64,000 nt of DNA from JAJZQZ01 sp963790415 (GTDB taxonomy: Bacteria; Actinomycetota; Thermoleophilia; RBG-16-64-13): contig CAWBOK010000008.1 in the NCBI GenBank assembly GCA_963790415.1, forward strand, positions 164,181-228,180. Direction: 5' to 3'. The notes below the pieces were generated by a model. It ran no database searches and was not told the origin of the DNA. It saw only the letters and a program-made list of their open reading frames with translations. Numbering within the stretch: the first letter of the stretch is position 1; every line of letters begins with the position of its first letter. Shown here one piece after another: positions 1-9,044 of the stretch. The position numbers were made by a program, and so were the translations under genes.

Positions 1-879
1 GAGAGCAGGATGTCTCTGGCCGACCAGGTGGATACACCGGGCTTCAGCAACGTGATCGCGTAGCGGCCCTCGAAGTAGCCCACGCTCGAGTTGGTGAGGG
101 CCGTGTCCTTCCAGCCGCTCGCCGGATCGGAGAAGTCGTCTACCGAAAGGAGCGCGGGCCGCGGGCTGCCAGCCACGCGGTATAGATTCCACATGACCTG
201 GGCTGCTTCGGCGCGGCTGGCGTCGTGCCAGGGGTCCCAGCCGGGGCCGTAGCCCACCAGTCCGGCGAGCAGGCCGCTGTATTCCGCCAGACGTAGGTTG
301 GCGGTGTGGTCGGGGCTGTCGAAGTCCGGGCAGGCTGCCGGTGTAGCCGGCCGGGGGATCCTTCAAGGCGCCGGGCTTCATCGTCCGGGCGGCGCGTGTC
401 GCCATGGTGATGAGTTGCACCCGACTGATGTTCACGTAGGGCGAGAACGCCGTGGCGCTGGTTCCGTAGGTGATGCCGCGGCGGGCGGCCTCGGCGATGT
501 AGTCGTGGGGGTAGAGAATGAGCGGCGAGTCCGGCTCCAGGTCGCTGAAGGGCGGGTCGTCGTCGCTCCAGGCGTCCTCGGTGACCGGGACTTCGAGGGC
601 TCCCAGGATCATCTTGGTGAACTGCGCCCGCCACAGTGTGTTGTCGGGGCGGAACTCCTTGCCTCCCTCCACCGGGTACCCGTCGACCACGCCTGCCTCG
701 CCGAGGCCTTGGATCGGTTCGTAGTATGAGTGACCGAACAACACGTCGACGAACATGTCGGTCGAGGCGGCGCGGACGGCCGTCGGTGCGATCAGCGCCG
801 GCGCGAGGGCGGTGAGTAGAGCGATCGCGACGATCGCGGCGATCAGCCCGGCGGCCCGGCGCCCGGGGCGCGCAGTCAT
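1..879 (-). CDS. S-layer homology (SLH) domain protein, 3' end beyond window, frame broken
   Basis: The ATG at 879 follows a good ribosome site (GGAAGGAA, 881-893). A signal-type N-terminus (GRRAAGLIAAIVAIALLTA) leads into two SLH-like units: one with FVDVLFGHSYYEPIQGLGEAG...RPDNTLWRAQFTKMI, one with YIAEAARRGITYG...NISRVQLITMATR. SLH domains usually anchor secreted proteins to wall polymers. Near 325-332 the frame breaks; one extra base in a CCGGG context restores it, and the protein then continues as PDFDSPDHTANLRLAEYSG, RAEAAQVMWNLYRVAG and on past position 1. The continuation beyond the break is clearly SLH-like, so a sequence error is likelier than decay. The C-terminal functional part is outside the window. 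Confidence 0.75.
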   Translation of the reverse strand, partial: MTARPGRRAAGLIAAIVAIALLTALAPALIAPTAVRAASTDMFVDVLFGHSYYEPIQGLGEAGVVDGYPVEGGKEFRPDNTLWRAQFTKMILGALEVPVTEDAWSDDDPPFSDLEPDSPLILYPHDYIAEAARRGITYGTSATAFSPYVNISRVQLITMATRAARTMKPGALKDPPAGYTGSLPGLRQPRPHRQPTSGGIQRPARRTGGLRPRLGPLARRQPRRSSPGHVESIPRGWQPAARAPFGRRLLRSGERLEGHGPHQLERGLLRGPLRDHVAEARCIHLVGQRHPAL

Positions 880-985
880 ATAGTTCCTTCCTTCCCGAAT
901 GGTCGATGGTGTGAGAGAGGGCGTTCATGATCCTCCTATGGCGCGGCCTCGGCGAGGCCTGAGACCTTCATCGCGTCTTCTTGGG

Positions 986-1050
986 GTCTTCATGGGGTGA
1001 AGACAGTCATACGTGGGTATCTCGAACACATGCGTAGGTATCTTGAACAC
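986..1050. promoter_or_regulatory. Intergenic hairpin plus two 18-bp direct repeats upstream of the hydrolase
   Basis: A perfect 7-bp stem (GTCTTCA/TGAAGAC, 986-1004) is followed by two near-identical 18-mers, CGTGGGTATCTCGAACAC (1012-1029) and CGTAGGTATCTTGAACAC (1033-1050). They differ at two bases and start 21 bp apart, about two helical turns, which suits tandem binding of one regulator. They lie between the divergent SLH and hydrolase genes. A TAGTATAC stretch (1058-1065) may hold a -10 element. The regulator is unknown. Confidence 0.5.
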
Positions 1051-1088
1051 TGACCGGTAGTATACGGCGATTTCTTCGGAGGCATGCG

Positions 1089-2158
1089 ATGAACCATACG
1101 GGCGATTCGTCGCGCGCACCGGGGGGGCGCCGACGGGCTCAGCGGCCAAGGCAGCGACGGGCTCAGCGGGAAGCGCACCATAGCTCTGGCCGGGGTGGGT
1201 GTTGCCATGTTGGTGGCGGCCGGGTTGGCGGCTCGGCGCCTCGTCACGCCACGCGAGCGACCACTCGAGGTGGCCGACCTGGTCGATTCCGACAGTGAGT
1301 TCTACGAGGTGCACGGGCTCCGGGTGCATGTGAAGCGGGCGGGGGAAGGCCTCCCCGTGTTGGTGCTGCTCCACGGCTTCGGCGCGAGCGTGTTCTCCTG
1401 GGGCAAGGTGATGGGGCCGTTGGCCGAGAACTGCACGGTCGTAGCCTACGATCGGCCGGCGTTCGGTCTTACCGATCGACCGCTGTCCGGCGAGTGGGAC
1501 ACGGATGTGTGGCCGGGTGGCAGTCCCTACGGACCCGAAGCTCAGGTGGAGATCCTGGCGCGGATCCTCGACGCGCTCGGCGTCGAGCGGGCGGTGCTGG
1601 TGGGAAACTCCATGGGCGGAGCTGTGGCTGCGCTGGCCGCAGCGCGTCTGCCGGAGCGGGTGCAGGCATTGGTGCTGGTGGACGCCTACCTGGAGAGTTC
1701 CGGGCCGCCCGGCCCACTGCAGGCGCTCATGCACTCGCCGATCGCCCGGCGCGTCGGGCCGACGATGCTCTCCCCGCTGGCCGTGGGTATGCGACCGGCC
1801 CTCCGCGCCTGGTCGCCGACGCGGCCACCGTGACACCGGAGATGGTGGAAGGCTACGCCCGCCCGTTGCGGCTGCCGGGGGCGGGCGCGGCCCTGTGGGA
1901 ACTCACGCTCGCGGGCGTGATCCAGGTGAGCGAGGCCGAACTGGGGCGGATAGCGGTTCCCACGCTGGTGCTTCGTGGGGAGCGCCGACCGCGTGGTCAA
2001 CGCAGCCGCCGCGCAGCGCGCGGCCGACCTCGTATCCGGGGGCGACTCTGCGCACGATCCCGGGCGCGGGCCATGTGCCGCAGGAAGAGCGGCCGGCTCT
2101 GGTCATCCAGGCGATCGAGGAGTTCCTGCGGGCAGCCTCTCTGTGGCGTGGTGGATGA
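1089..2158 (+). CDS. Alpha/beta-fold hydrolase, membrane-anchored, four frame breaks
   Basis: The ATG at 1089 has a strong GGAGG (1078-1082). The frame must be changed in the G run 1120-1127, near 1790, at 1977-1980 and at 2038-2042. The four single-base corrections give exactly 356 codons. The product has an N-terminal hydrophobic segment (IALAGVGVAMLVAAGL), the oxyanion-hole region VLLHGFG, the nucleophile elbow GNSMGGAVA, an acid region LRGSADRVV and the catalytic His in PGAGHVPQEERP. The family includes esterases, haloperoxidases and C-C hydrolases; substrate is unknown. The intact catalytic set argues for sequence errors rather than a pseudogene. Its 3' end overlaps pncA-pncB on the other strand by 56 bp. 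Confidence 0.75.
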
Positions 2159-4244
2159 GATCGGCCTTGAGCAGCGCCAGCGCCGGCGAGAGGCCCACGC
2201 GGTAGATCTCCGGGTTGCGCAGGCGGCGCAGCTCCTCGGGGAGCGAACGCACCCCGGCGATGCTTCGAGCCCGCACGTCGCCCAGGGGAGGAGGCGCGTC
2301 GATCCTCCGTCCTCCCCGCACCACCTGCTCCAAGAGGTCTTCACCTGAGGCCACGCCTTCCAGCACCAGCGGGAACCCGAGTTCGACGCGTCCCTCGTAG
2401 GTGATGCGGGGTCCGGAGGGCGGCTCTTCGTCGACCAGGTACATGATGTCGCCCACGGGGTGTCCTTCGGCGTCGCGATAACGGATCACGCGCTTGCGCC
2501 CGGGATCGGTCATCTTGGCCGGGTTCGACGAGGTCTTGATGCGCGGCTCCCAGTCGCCCGCCTCCCCGGTCGCGCTCCCAGCCGCCCCCTCCGCGCTCTT
2601 CGCCGCCATCAGTTTGTAGACTCCGCCCAGCGCCGGGTAGTGCGACGAGGTGATGAGGTGGGTGCCCACGCCCCAGGAATTGATGCGTGCTCCCTGGCGC
2701 TTGAGGTCGGCGATGAGGTCTTCGTCCAGCTCGTTCGAGGCCACGATCAGGGGGTCGTCGAAGCCGGCGGCGGTGAACATGCGGTAGGCGATCTTGCTGA
2801 GGCGCGCGAGGTCGCCCGAATCGAGGCGGATGGCGGCGCGCGGATCGCGACCGGCGGCGCGTAGCTCCTGGAACGTGGTGAGCGCGTTGGGCAGTCCCGA
2901 AGCCAGGGTGTCGTAGGTGTCCACCAGCAGCAGGCAGCTCTCGGGATACAGGGCGGCGTAGGCGCGGAACGAGGCCAACTCGTCGTCGAAGCTCATGACC
3001 CACGAGTGGGCGTGGGTGCCGCGCACCGGTATCCCGAAGAGCTTGCCGGCGAGAACGTTCGACGTGGCATGCGCCCCGCCGATGTAGGCCGCTCGGGCGC
3101 CGGATATGCCCCCGTCGGGACCCTGTGCCCGCCGCAGTCCGAACTCCATCACGGTGTCGCCGTTGGCGGCCAGGCAGATGCGGGCCGTCTTGGTGGCGAT
3201 CAGCGTGGGATAGTTGAGCGCGTTCAGCACGGCGGTCTCCAGGAGCTGAGCCTCGGCCAGGGGACCCTCCACGCGCAGGACCGGCTCGTGCGGGAAGATG
3301 ACCGTTCCCTCGGGAACCGCCCAGATGTCGCAACTCAGGCGGAAATCTCGCAGGTAGTCCAGGAAAGCTCGAGGAAAGACGGACAGGCCGTCGAGGTAGT
3401 CCAGGTCGCACTCGGTGAAGCGGAAGTGCTCCACCAGGTCGAGGAGCTGCTCCAATCCGGCGGCGACCGCGAACCCGTTGTCGGGCGGGAGGTCTCGGAA
3501 GAAGTACTCGAAACTGGCGGGCAACTCGTGCCGTCCCGTGCGCCAGTAGCCGCTCATCATGGTGAGTTCGTAGAAATCGGTCAGGAGGGCCATGTCTTCT
3601 CGGCGGGCCCAGCGCATGCCGGTGTCGGGTTCGCGGGGTGCGGCGGACGATGCCGCGGCGCAGCGTTCCAGCAGGGCGGCGGACGTCGTGCGCGCGACGC
3701 CGGCCTGGTCGAGGTCGCGCAGGGCGGCCGCCGTGGTCTCCGGCGCCACCCCGCGGGTCGCGTCCTCGACGAGGACCACCTCGAACCCGGCCGCGAGGGC
3801 GTCAAGGGAGGTGGCGCGGACGCAATAGTCGGTGGCCAACCCGGTGACGAACACGCGCCGCACCCCGTGCTCGCGCAGCCACGCCGCCAGGTCGATGGCG
3901 CCCGCCTGGAAGCCGCTGTACGCCTCGCGTTCGGGGTCGTCGCCCTTGCTGACGATCAGTGCGTCGCGCGGGACGATCAGGTCCGGGTGGAAGGCGGCTC
4001 CCGGCGTGTCCCGGACGCAGTGCGACGGCCACGACTTGTCGCGGAACTCGGGAGTGGCGGCGAAGCTGACGTGGTCCGGCGGATGCCAATCACGCGTGAA
4101 GACACGGTGACGGAACACAGGAAGCAGACGGTTCACCACCGGCACGACCAGGTCGCCCTCGGCTACCGCGAGGGAGCCACCCGGGCAGAAGTCGTTCTGC
4201 ACGTCGACGACGATCAGGGCGTCGCGGTCATCTGGGCCTCTCAT
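2103..4244 (-). CDS. pncA/pncB: Fused nicotinamidase (PncA) and nicotinate phosphoribosyltransferase (PncB)
   Basis: A single uninterrupted frame joins two consecutive NAD-salvage enzymes. Residues about 1-200 are an isochorismatase-fold nicotinamidase: Asp in VVDVQNDFCPGG, metal-binding DWHPPDH, Lys in VSKGDD, catalytic Cys in VTGLATDYCVRAT. Residues about 215-710 are nicotinate phosphoribosyltransferase, beginning MALLTDFYELTMMSGYW, with RLDSGDLARLS and SWGVGTHLITS. Predicted chemistry is nicotinamide to nicotinate, then nicotinate plus PRPP to nicotinate mononucleotide, in the cytosol. ATG 4244 was chosen over GTG 4253 because GGGAG lies about 10 bases upstream. The gene lies 19 bases after a small membrane-protein gene in the same direction. 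Family calls are sure; channelling between the domains would be inference. Confidence 0.93.
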   Translation of the reverse strand: MRGPDDRDALIVVDVQNDFCPGGSLAVAEGDLVVPVVNRLLPVFRHRVFTRDWHPPDHVSFAATPEFRDKSWPSHCVRDTPGAAFHPDLIVPRDALIVSKGDDPEREAYSGFQAGAIDLAAWLREHGVRRVFVTGLATDYCVRATSLDALAAGFEVVLVEDATRGVAPETTAAALRDLDQAGVARTTSAALLERCAAASSAAPREPDTGMRWARREDMALLTDFYELTMMSGYWRTGRHELPASFEYFFRDLPPDNGFAVAAGLEQLLDLVEHFRFTECDLDYLDGLSVFPRAFLDYLRDFRLSCDIWAVPEGTVIFPHEPVLRVEGPLAEAQLLETAVLNALNYPTLIATKTARICLAANGDTVMEFGLRRAQGPDGGISGARAAYIGGAHATSNVLAGKLFGIPVRGTHAHSWVMSFDDELASFRAYAALYPESCLLLVDTYDTLASGLPNALTTFQELRAAGRDPRAAIRLDSGDLARLSKIAYRMFTAAGFDDPLIVASNELDEDLIADLKRQGARINSWGVGTHLITSSHYPALGGVYKLMAAKSAEGAAGSATGEAGDWEPRIKTSSNPAKMTDPGRKRVIRYRDAEGHPVGDIMYLVDEEPPSGPRITYEGRVELGFPLVLEGVASGEDLLEQVVRGGRRIDAPPPLGDVRARSIAGVRSLPEELRRLRNPEIYRVGLSPALALLKADLIHHATERLPAGTPRSPG

Positions 4245-4263
4245 CGGATGCACGCTCCCTCCG

Positions 4264-4656
4264 TCATCGATACACGTACCCCTTCTCCTCGAGCAGCCGG
4301 GCCAGCTCCGGACTCGACACCAAGAACTGTCGTTCGTTCCACAGGATCTCGAAACGGCCGTCGGGCCACTGGTTCGAGCGGAAGGTCTCCTCTCCCGGGA
4401 AGGCGTAGCCGACGCCGATCTCCGGGGTGGGGCCGAAATGCTGCGCGTTGCTCTCGCTGAACGTGCCGGCCAGCAACGCCCGTGTGAACCTCTGGGCTTC
4501 GGCGCCGGTGAGGGTGGCCGGCCCTGCCGGACCGGTCAGTTCGACCGTGGTGACTGCGGCCGGGTCGAAGCGGCGCTGCATGTCCTCCCAGCTCACGCGG
4601 TCGAGTTCCTCCGGGACCTGGACTATGAAGGTGAGGACGAAGATCGTCGCGAGCAC
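4264..4656 (-). CDS. Small hypothetical protein with N-terminal membrane segment
   Basis: A 130-residue product beginning at GTG 4656 within a hydrophobic stretch (LATIFVLTFIVQV). The upstream frame adds AARSAIIALIV but offers no ATG, GTG or TTG before a stop, so the true start is uncertain. The remainder is soluble and acidic, includes VTTVELTGPAGPATLTGAEAQ and ends LARLLEEKGYVYR. I do not recognise a family. It sits between serS and the pncA-pncB fusion on the same strand, with short gaps, so the three are probably co-transcribed. An indel near the start is possible because this part of the window is rich in them. Confidence 0.6.
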   Translation of the reverse strand: MLATIFVLTFIVQVPEELDRVSWEDMQRRFDPAAVTTVELTGPAGPATLTGAEAQRFTRALLAGTFSESNAQHFGPTPEIGVGYAFPGEETFRSNQWPDGRFEILWNERQFLVSSPELARLLEEKGYVYR

Positions 4657-4765
4657 GATGAGGGCGATGATCGCTGACCGGGCGGCCAGAGTCGCCGCAG
4701 GGGGATCCGCGCCGCCAGGCCGGAACCACCATTCTGAAACGAGTCCTTGAGCAAAGCCGCTCCCG

Positions 4766-6049
4766 TCACGCCGCTACCCTCCGAGCACCGTCTTTCCCGC
4801 GGGCAGGAACGGAGCGCAGGACCGCGGGTACCTCGATGAGACCGTCGGCCGTCTGGTAGTTCTCCATGATGGCGATGATGGTGCGACCGACGGCCACCAC
4901 GGTGCCGTTGAGCGTGTGCACCAGGTAGGGGCCGCCCTCCTTGCCCTTCGCCCGGCAACGCAGGCGGCGGGCCTGGTAGTCGGTGCAGTTCGAGCAGGAG
5001 GTGACCTCTCGGTAGCGTTCCTGGGTGGGGATCCAGGCCTCGAGGTCGTACTTCTTCGCGGCCGAGGCGCCCAGGTCGCCGGCGGCGATGTTGACCGCCC
5101 GGTAGGGGAGGCCGAGGTCCTGCAGCACCTCTTCCTCGACGCCGCGCATGAAGTCGTGCTCTTCCAAGGACCGATCGGGATGGCAGAAGCTGAACATCTC
5201 CACCTTGTCGAACTGATGCACGCGGAAGATGCCCCGGGTATCCTTGCCCGCGGCGCCGGCCTCCCGCCGGAAACAGCTGGAATAGCCCACATATCGCACG
5301 GGCAGGTCGGCCTCGTTGAGGATCTCGTCCATGTGCAGGGCGGCCAACGGCACCTCGCTGGTTCCTACAAGATTCAGTGCATCTGCCTCAAGACGGTACA
5401 CTTGTTGCATATCGGTAGGGAAGAAACCGGTGCCGAACATGGCTTCGTCGCGCACCAGCACGGGGGGCACCACCGGCCGGAAGCCCTTGGTCATGAGCTT
5501 CTGCAGGGCGAACTGCACCAAGGCGAACTGCAGCAGGACGAGGTCGCCTTTCAGGTACGCGAAGCGGGTGCCTGCGACCTTGCCGCCGCGTTCCATGTCG
5601 ATCATGTCGAGAGCGGTGCCCAGGTCGAGGTGGTCGCGGGGCGGGAACGCGAACTGCCGGGGCTCTCCCGCGTGGTGCAGCACGATGGAGTCGTCTTCGC
5701 CGCCGTCCGGAGCCGTCGGATCGGCCAGGTTGGGCACCTGCAGCAACTCCTGCTCGAGCTGCGTCGTCAGCCGTCTTGAGTTCGATCTCGAGGGTCTTGA
5801 TCTCGTCGCCCACGAGGCGCATGGCGGCCATCTTGTCCTCTGCGTCGGCCCCTGCTCTCTTGGCGACGGCGATCTCCTGGCTCACCGTGTTCCTCACCTT
5901 GCGCTTCTCTTCCACCTGCACCACGAGTTCGCGCCGGCGGAGGTCGAGCGCTAGGAGCGTGTCCAGGGCGGCTTCGGCCTTCTCGCCCCGGCGATGGAGT
6001 TGCGCCCGCACCGCCTCGGGTCGTTGCGGATCATCTTGATGTCGAGCAT
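4766..6049 (-). CDS. serS: Seryl-tRNA synthetase, two frame breaks
   Basis: Charges tRNA-Ser, and tRNA-Sec where present. The start ATG 6049 (MLDIKMIRNDP) is the family's usual N-terminus. One missing G near 6018-6022 restores EAVRAQLHRRGEKAEA, leading into the tRNA-binding coiled coil. A second break near 5762-5775 joins EIELKTADDA to EQELLQVPNLADPTAPDGG. The class II catalytic core is intact: FRREAGAAGKDTRG (motif 2) and TVVAVGRTIIAIMENYQ (motif 3), and the TSEVPL block that binds serine. The two offsets cancel and total length is the expected 427 or so residues. Serine charging is essential and no second copy is visible, so the breaks are probably errors. Confidence 0.92.
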
Positions 6050-6211
6050 GTGATCCCTCTCTCTATGGGCCTCGGCGCCGCGGACGGTCCCGGTTCGGCA
6101 GGTCGCGCGCCATCGTTTCGAGTGCGTCGACTAGAGAGTACCAGAGCCTGGGAGGGGCGCGGAGACGAGGCCGCCGCGGTCTGCCGCGAAGCGGTGCCCG
6201 TGCGGTATGGT

Positions 6212-6607
6212 ATGCGGATGCTGACCGGCATCCTCATCGGTGTGATCGTCGTCGTCCTCGCGGGGTTGTTCGTCGTGCTGTTCCGAGGCATCGATCTCGC
6301 CGAGCTGAGGTCTCATCCCCAGGGCATCGTGTCCCTGGAGGGTCTCGCTGTCGTGGTGGGAGTCGGATTCCTGCTGGGACTCGGCTACGGGATGCTCGTG
6401 GGGAGTAGGGCCGGCGGATCGCCGTGGATCTGGATAGGTCGCGGTCTCATCGATGGGCTGGTCATGGCGTGCGCGGCGACGTTCTACGTGGGCATCATCC
6501 ACAGGAAGCAACGGCGTCTGCGCCTGTCGCTCGAAGCATCCGCCGCCGCCCCGAACGAGATCTCCTCCGGCGACGACGGCCCGCCGGACGACCGAACGGA
6601 GGACTGA
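6212..6607 (+). CDS. Small integral membrane protein, unknown function
   Basis: About 131 residues. Start taken at ATG 6212 (MRMLTGILIGVIVVVLAGLF); ATG 6218 is equally possible. A TATGGT at 6206-6211 could be a -10 for an almost leaderless message. Three hydrophobic segments are visible: GILIGVIVVVLAGLFVVLF, LAVVVGVGFLLGLGYGML and GLIDGLVMACAATFYVGII. A charged tail follows (HRKQRRLRLSLEAS). I do not recognise a family. It is divergent from serS and is followed after five bases by the phosphatidyltransferase gene, so the two are likely one operon and perhaps both membrane-lipid related. Confidence 0.65.
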   Translation: MRMLTGILIGVIVVVLAGLFVVLFRGIDLAELRSHPQGIVSLEGLAVVVGVGFLLGLGYGMLVGSRAGGSPWIWIGRGLIDGLVMACAATFYVGIIHRKQRRLRLSLEASAAAPNEISSGDDGPPDDRTED

Positions 6608-6612
6608 GGGCC

Positions 6613-7257
6613 GTGGCTCAGGCGGGAGGTGTACCGCAGGGCGGGCATTCCGCCGTCCAGGGTGTCCTGGACGGCGTGATCGGACGGACCTTCCTGTGGG
6701 CGGTGCCGGTCTGGGTACGGCCCAATCACGTGACCGCTCTGCGCCTGGTCCTGGTGCCGATCGTGTTCCTGCTGCTCCGGGCCGGTCACACCGGAGCGGG
6801 GATGGCCGTGTTCGTCGTGGCGGTCTGCACCGACTTCATAGATGGTGCCATGGCCCGCAGCCGCGACCAGATCACCGGGCTTGGCATCAATCTCGACCCG
6901 GTAGCCGACAAGGTGTTGGTGGGGGCCGTCCTTCTGGCTCTGGGGTCGGACTACGTGGTGATACGAGTGCTCTTGGCGCTCATGGTGCTGGAGATCGTGT
7001 TCGTGACCGCGGGAACGGTGTTGTGGATGCGGGGAGCGGAGGCCATGCCGGCCAACGTCTTCGGCAAGATCAAGATGGTGCTGCTCAGCCTGGGTCTGAC
7101 GCTGTTCCTGGTGGGGCGTCTCGCCGGGAACGAATCGGTGGTGGACGTCGCCGTCGTGATCCTGTGGGCGGCCCTGGCGTTCGCCCTGCTCTCGCCGGTC
7201 AAGTTCGCCCTGATCGCGAGGGACGCGCGAAGGCGGCGCGCGGACACGGACGCCTGA
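6613..7257 (+). CDS. CDP-alcohol phosphatidyltransferase (PgsA-like)
   Basis: A 214-residue membrane enzyme that would transfer a phosphatidyl group from CDP-diacylglycerol to an alcohol acceptor. The full family signature D-x2-D-G-x2-A-R-x8-G-x3-D-x3-D is present in DFIDGAMARSRDQITGLG followed by INLDPVADK. Start is GTG 6613; the preceding helix contains WVRPNHVTALRLVLVPIVFLL, as usual for this family. At least five further hydrophobic helices follow. The acceptor (glycerol-3-phosphate, inositol phosphate or another) cannot be read from the sequence, so no gene symbol is assigned. It follows the small membrane-protein gene closely and converges on pheA. Confidence 0.88.
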   Translation: MAQAGGVPQGGHSAVQGVLDGVIGRTFLWAVPVWVRPNHVTALRLVLVPIVFLLLRAGHTGAGMAVFVVAVCTDFIDGAMARSRDQITGLGINLDPVADKVLVGAVLLALGSDYVVIRVLLALMVLEIVFVTAGTVLWMRGAEAMPANVFGKIKMVLLSLGLTLFLVGRLAGNESVVDVAVVILWAALAFALLSPVKFALIARDARRRRADTDA

Positions 7258-7269
7258 GCAGCGGGCGCG

Positions 7270-7310
7270 CGCCCTGGTGGCGAAGCGTCACTTTTCAGCA
7301 GCCTGTTAGA
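7270..7310 (-). repeat. Copy of the stop-codon-associated intergenic repeat (after pheA)
   Basis: Reading the minus strand, pheA's stop TAA is followed directly by CAGGCTGCTGAAAAGTGACG and then CTTCGCC. The CTGCTGAAAAG block recurs beside crcB (46891) and, as CTGCTGAAGATCG, beside gatB (40309). Confidence 0.7.
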
Positions 7311-8277
7311 ACACGTCGGCGCGCAGGGGCGGCCGACCGACCGGATAGCTCCCCAACACCTTGACCTCGAGGAGCTTGCAGGCCAGGCAGCGCAGGGCAT
7401 CCGAGACGCGCACGTCGTCGATGGAGCCCTCCATGTCGACGAAGAAGATGTAGTCGCCCAATCCCCGCTTCGAGGGCCGCGACTCGATCTTGGTGAGGTT
7501 GATGTAGCGGTGCGCGAACTCCTGCAGGATGAGCAGGAGCGCTCCGGGTTGGTCTTTGAGGATGCGGCAGACCACGGAGGTCTTGTAGGGCTCGGGCAGG
7601 TCCTGCCGCTCGCGGGTGCGCGAGAGGAAGATGAAACGGGTCTCGTTGTCGTCGTGGTCTTCTATGTTGTCGTGCAGCACCACGCAGCCGTATTCCTGGG
7701 CCGCCAGGCTGGTGCCTATGGCCGCCCAGGGGCGATCGATGCCCGCCACCCGTTCCACGGCGTTGGCGGTGGAGTTGGCCGCTTCCACCTCGATGTCGGG
7801 AAGGTTCGCCCGCAGCCAACGGCGGCACTGCGCGTTGGCGTGCGGGTGAGACACGACCTTCTCGATGTCCTGGTGCCGGGTGCCGGGTCGGGTGATCAGG
7901 CGGTGCGTGATGGGCTGCCTGACCTCGCGCACGATCTGGATGTTGTCCACTTCGTGGGCCAACACATCCACGGTGACCGACACCGAACCCTCGATGGAGT
8001 TCTCGATGGGCACGAGCGCGCAGTCGACGTCACCGCGACTGACCGCTTGGATGGTATCGCTGTTGGAAGGGAACGGGAGCAGTTCCCGGGCTCCGCCACC
8101 GGTCGGGTCGCCTCCCGGCGACGTGGCGAGCGCGGTCCGAAGCGCCTCTTCGGTGAAGGTACCCCGGGGTCCCAGGAAGCCGATCCTGCGCGCGGCGAGC
8201 ACCAGGGGTTCGTCCAGGGTGGATGTGTTCCACTCGGGCAGAGAGCAGCCTTTGACGCCGCAGTATGGATCGCTCAC
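7306..8277 (-). CDS. pheA: Prephenate dehydratase
   Basis: Converts prephenate to phenylpyruvate in phenylalanine synthesis. A 323-residue protein from GTG 8277. The catalytic domain begins IGFLGPRGTFTEEAL, includes the substrate block PIENSIEGSVSVTVD and the NETRF motif needed for activity (DDNETRFIFLS). A C-terminal ACT domain follows, with the allosteric phenylalanine-binding motif ESRP in NLTKIESRPSKRGLGDY, so feedback inhibition by phenylalanine is likely. There is no fused chorismate mutase. The start overlaps the stop of the DUF4446 gene by four bases (GTGA), indicating translational coupling. The stop lies within a copy of the dispersed repeat. Confidence 0.95.
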   Translation of the reverse strand: MSDPYCGVKGCSLPEWNTSTLDEPLVLAARRIGFLGPRGTFTEEALRTALATSPGGDPTGGGARELLPFPSNSDTIQAVSRGDVDCALVPIENSIEGSVSVTVDVLAHEVDNIQIVREVRQPITHRLITRPGTRHQDIEKVVSHPHANAQCRRWLRANLPDIEVEAANSTANAVERVAGIDRPWAAIGTSLAAQEYGCVVLHDNIEDHDDNETRFIFLSRTRERQDLPEPYKTSVVCRILKDQPGALLLILQEFAHRYINLTKIESRPSKRGLGDYIFFVDMEGSIDDVRVSDALRCLACKLLEVKVLGSYPVGRPPLRADVF

Positions 8278-9044
8278 GTGGTGGCCTCGGTGCGTTCGGG
8301 GATCGACGTGTCCTCCGACTCCGCTGCGCCGAGGTAGTCGTCGGTCTCGGAGGGCTCGATCACGGGCAGGGGCTCGAGCTTGGGCCAGCCCAGGGTAGAC
8401 GGCGCGGGGGGCAGTTCGTCGAGTGGGGGCAGGCCCTGGCGCTCACGGCGACGGTTCTCGCGTTCCAGCGCTCGGGCGGCGGCCTCGGAGTCTTCGAGGT
8501 CGTCGATCGTCTCGGGTTCCGGTGTCGCCTCTTCGTCCTTCTTGGCCGCGTCCAGGCGCGGGCGGATGGTGAAGGGGGCCGTCGAGCGCGCCTGGTCGAT
8601 CGCCTCGGTCTCCTCGGGTGCCAGCGCGATGTCGGAATGCCCGTCCTTGATCGTCTTGACATATATGCGGGCGAAGTCCCGGCTGACCACGGTCGTGATG
8701 ACGATGCCGTTGTCCCCGGCGTCCAGGAAGGCCACCGAGGTGCTCTGCCGGCCGCCGAGGTCGTGGTAGGCATCGAACCGGACCATGCCCACTCTCGACA
8801 GGCAGCCGTCGATGCGGACCTCGTGATCGCGCGCTTCGACGCTCAGGTCCTCGACCGCCAGCCGGAGGTTGGACACCTTCTCTTCCAGGGCGGCCACGTA
8901 GGAGACCACATCCACGTCGCCACGCGAGCCCAGCACCACCCGCTGGTCCTTCTGGAGGCGCCGCACGCGCCGCGCGGTGATGTACAGGAAGACGAGCGCC
9001 ATGATCGCCAGTCCAGCGGCGATGATCGCGACGACGGGGGCCAA
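8274..9044 (-). CDS. DUF4446 family protein
   Basis: A single N-terminal membrane helix (VAIIAAGLAIMALVFLYI) is followed by a short coiled coil (YVAALEEKVSNLRLAVEDLS) and the family core VGMVRFDAYHDLGGRQSTSV and AFLDAGDNGIVITTVVSR, FARIYVKTIKDG and LAPEE. A long acidic, proline-rich tail ends the protein. DUF4446 is common in Gram-positives and has no established function. TTG 9044 is the only reasonable in-frame start and falls inside the dispersed repeat's CCTTGGCCCCC block; the AGGAGG at 9063-9068 is rather far away, so an indel here is possible. It lies between the anchored protein and pheA in one co-directional set. Confidence 0.8.
   Translation of the reverse strand: MAPVVAIIAAGLAIMALVFLYITARRVRRLQKDQRVVLGSRGDVDVVSYVAALEEKVSNLRLAVEDLSVEARDHEVRIDGCLSRVGMVRFDAYHDLGGRQSTSVAFLDAGDNGIVITTVVSRDFARIYVKTIKDGHSDIALAPEETEAIDQARSTAPFTIRPRLDAAKKDEEATPEPETIDDLEDSEAAARALERENRRRERQGLPPLDELPPAPSTLGWPKLEPLPVIEPSETDDYLGAAESEDTSIPERTEATT

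Noticed and set aside
4766..6049. serS as a pseudogene
   Set aside because: Two frame breaks cancel, all class II motifs are intact and no second serS is visible; sequence error is likelier.
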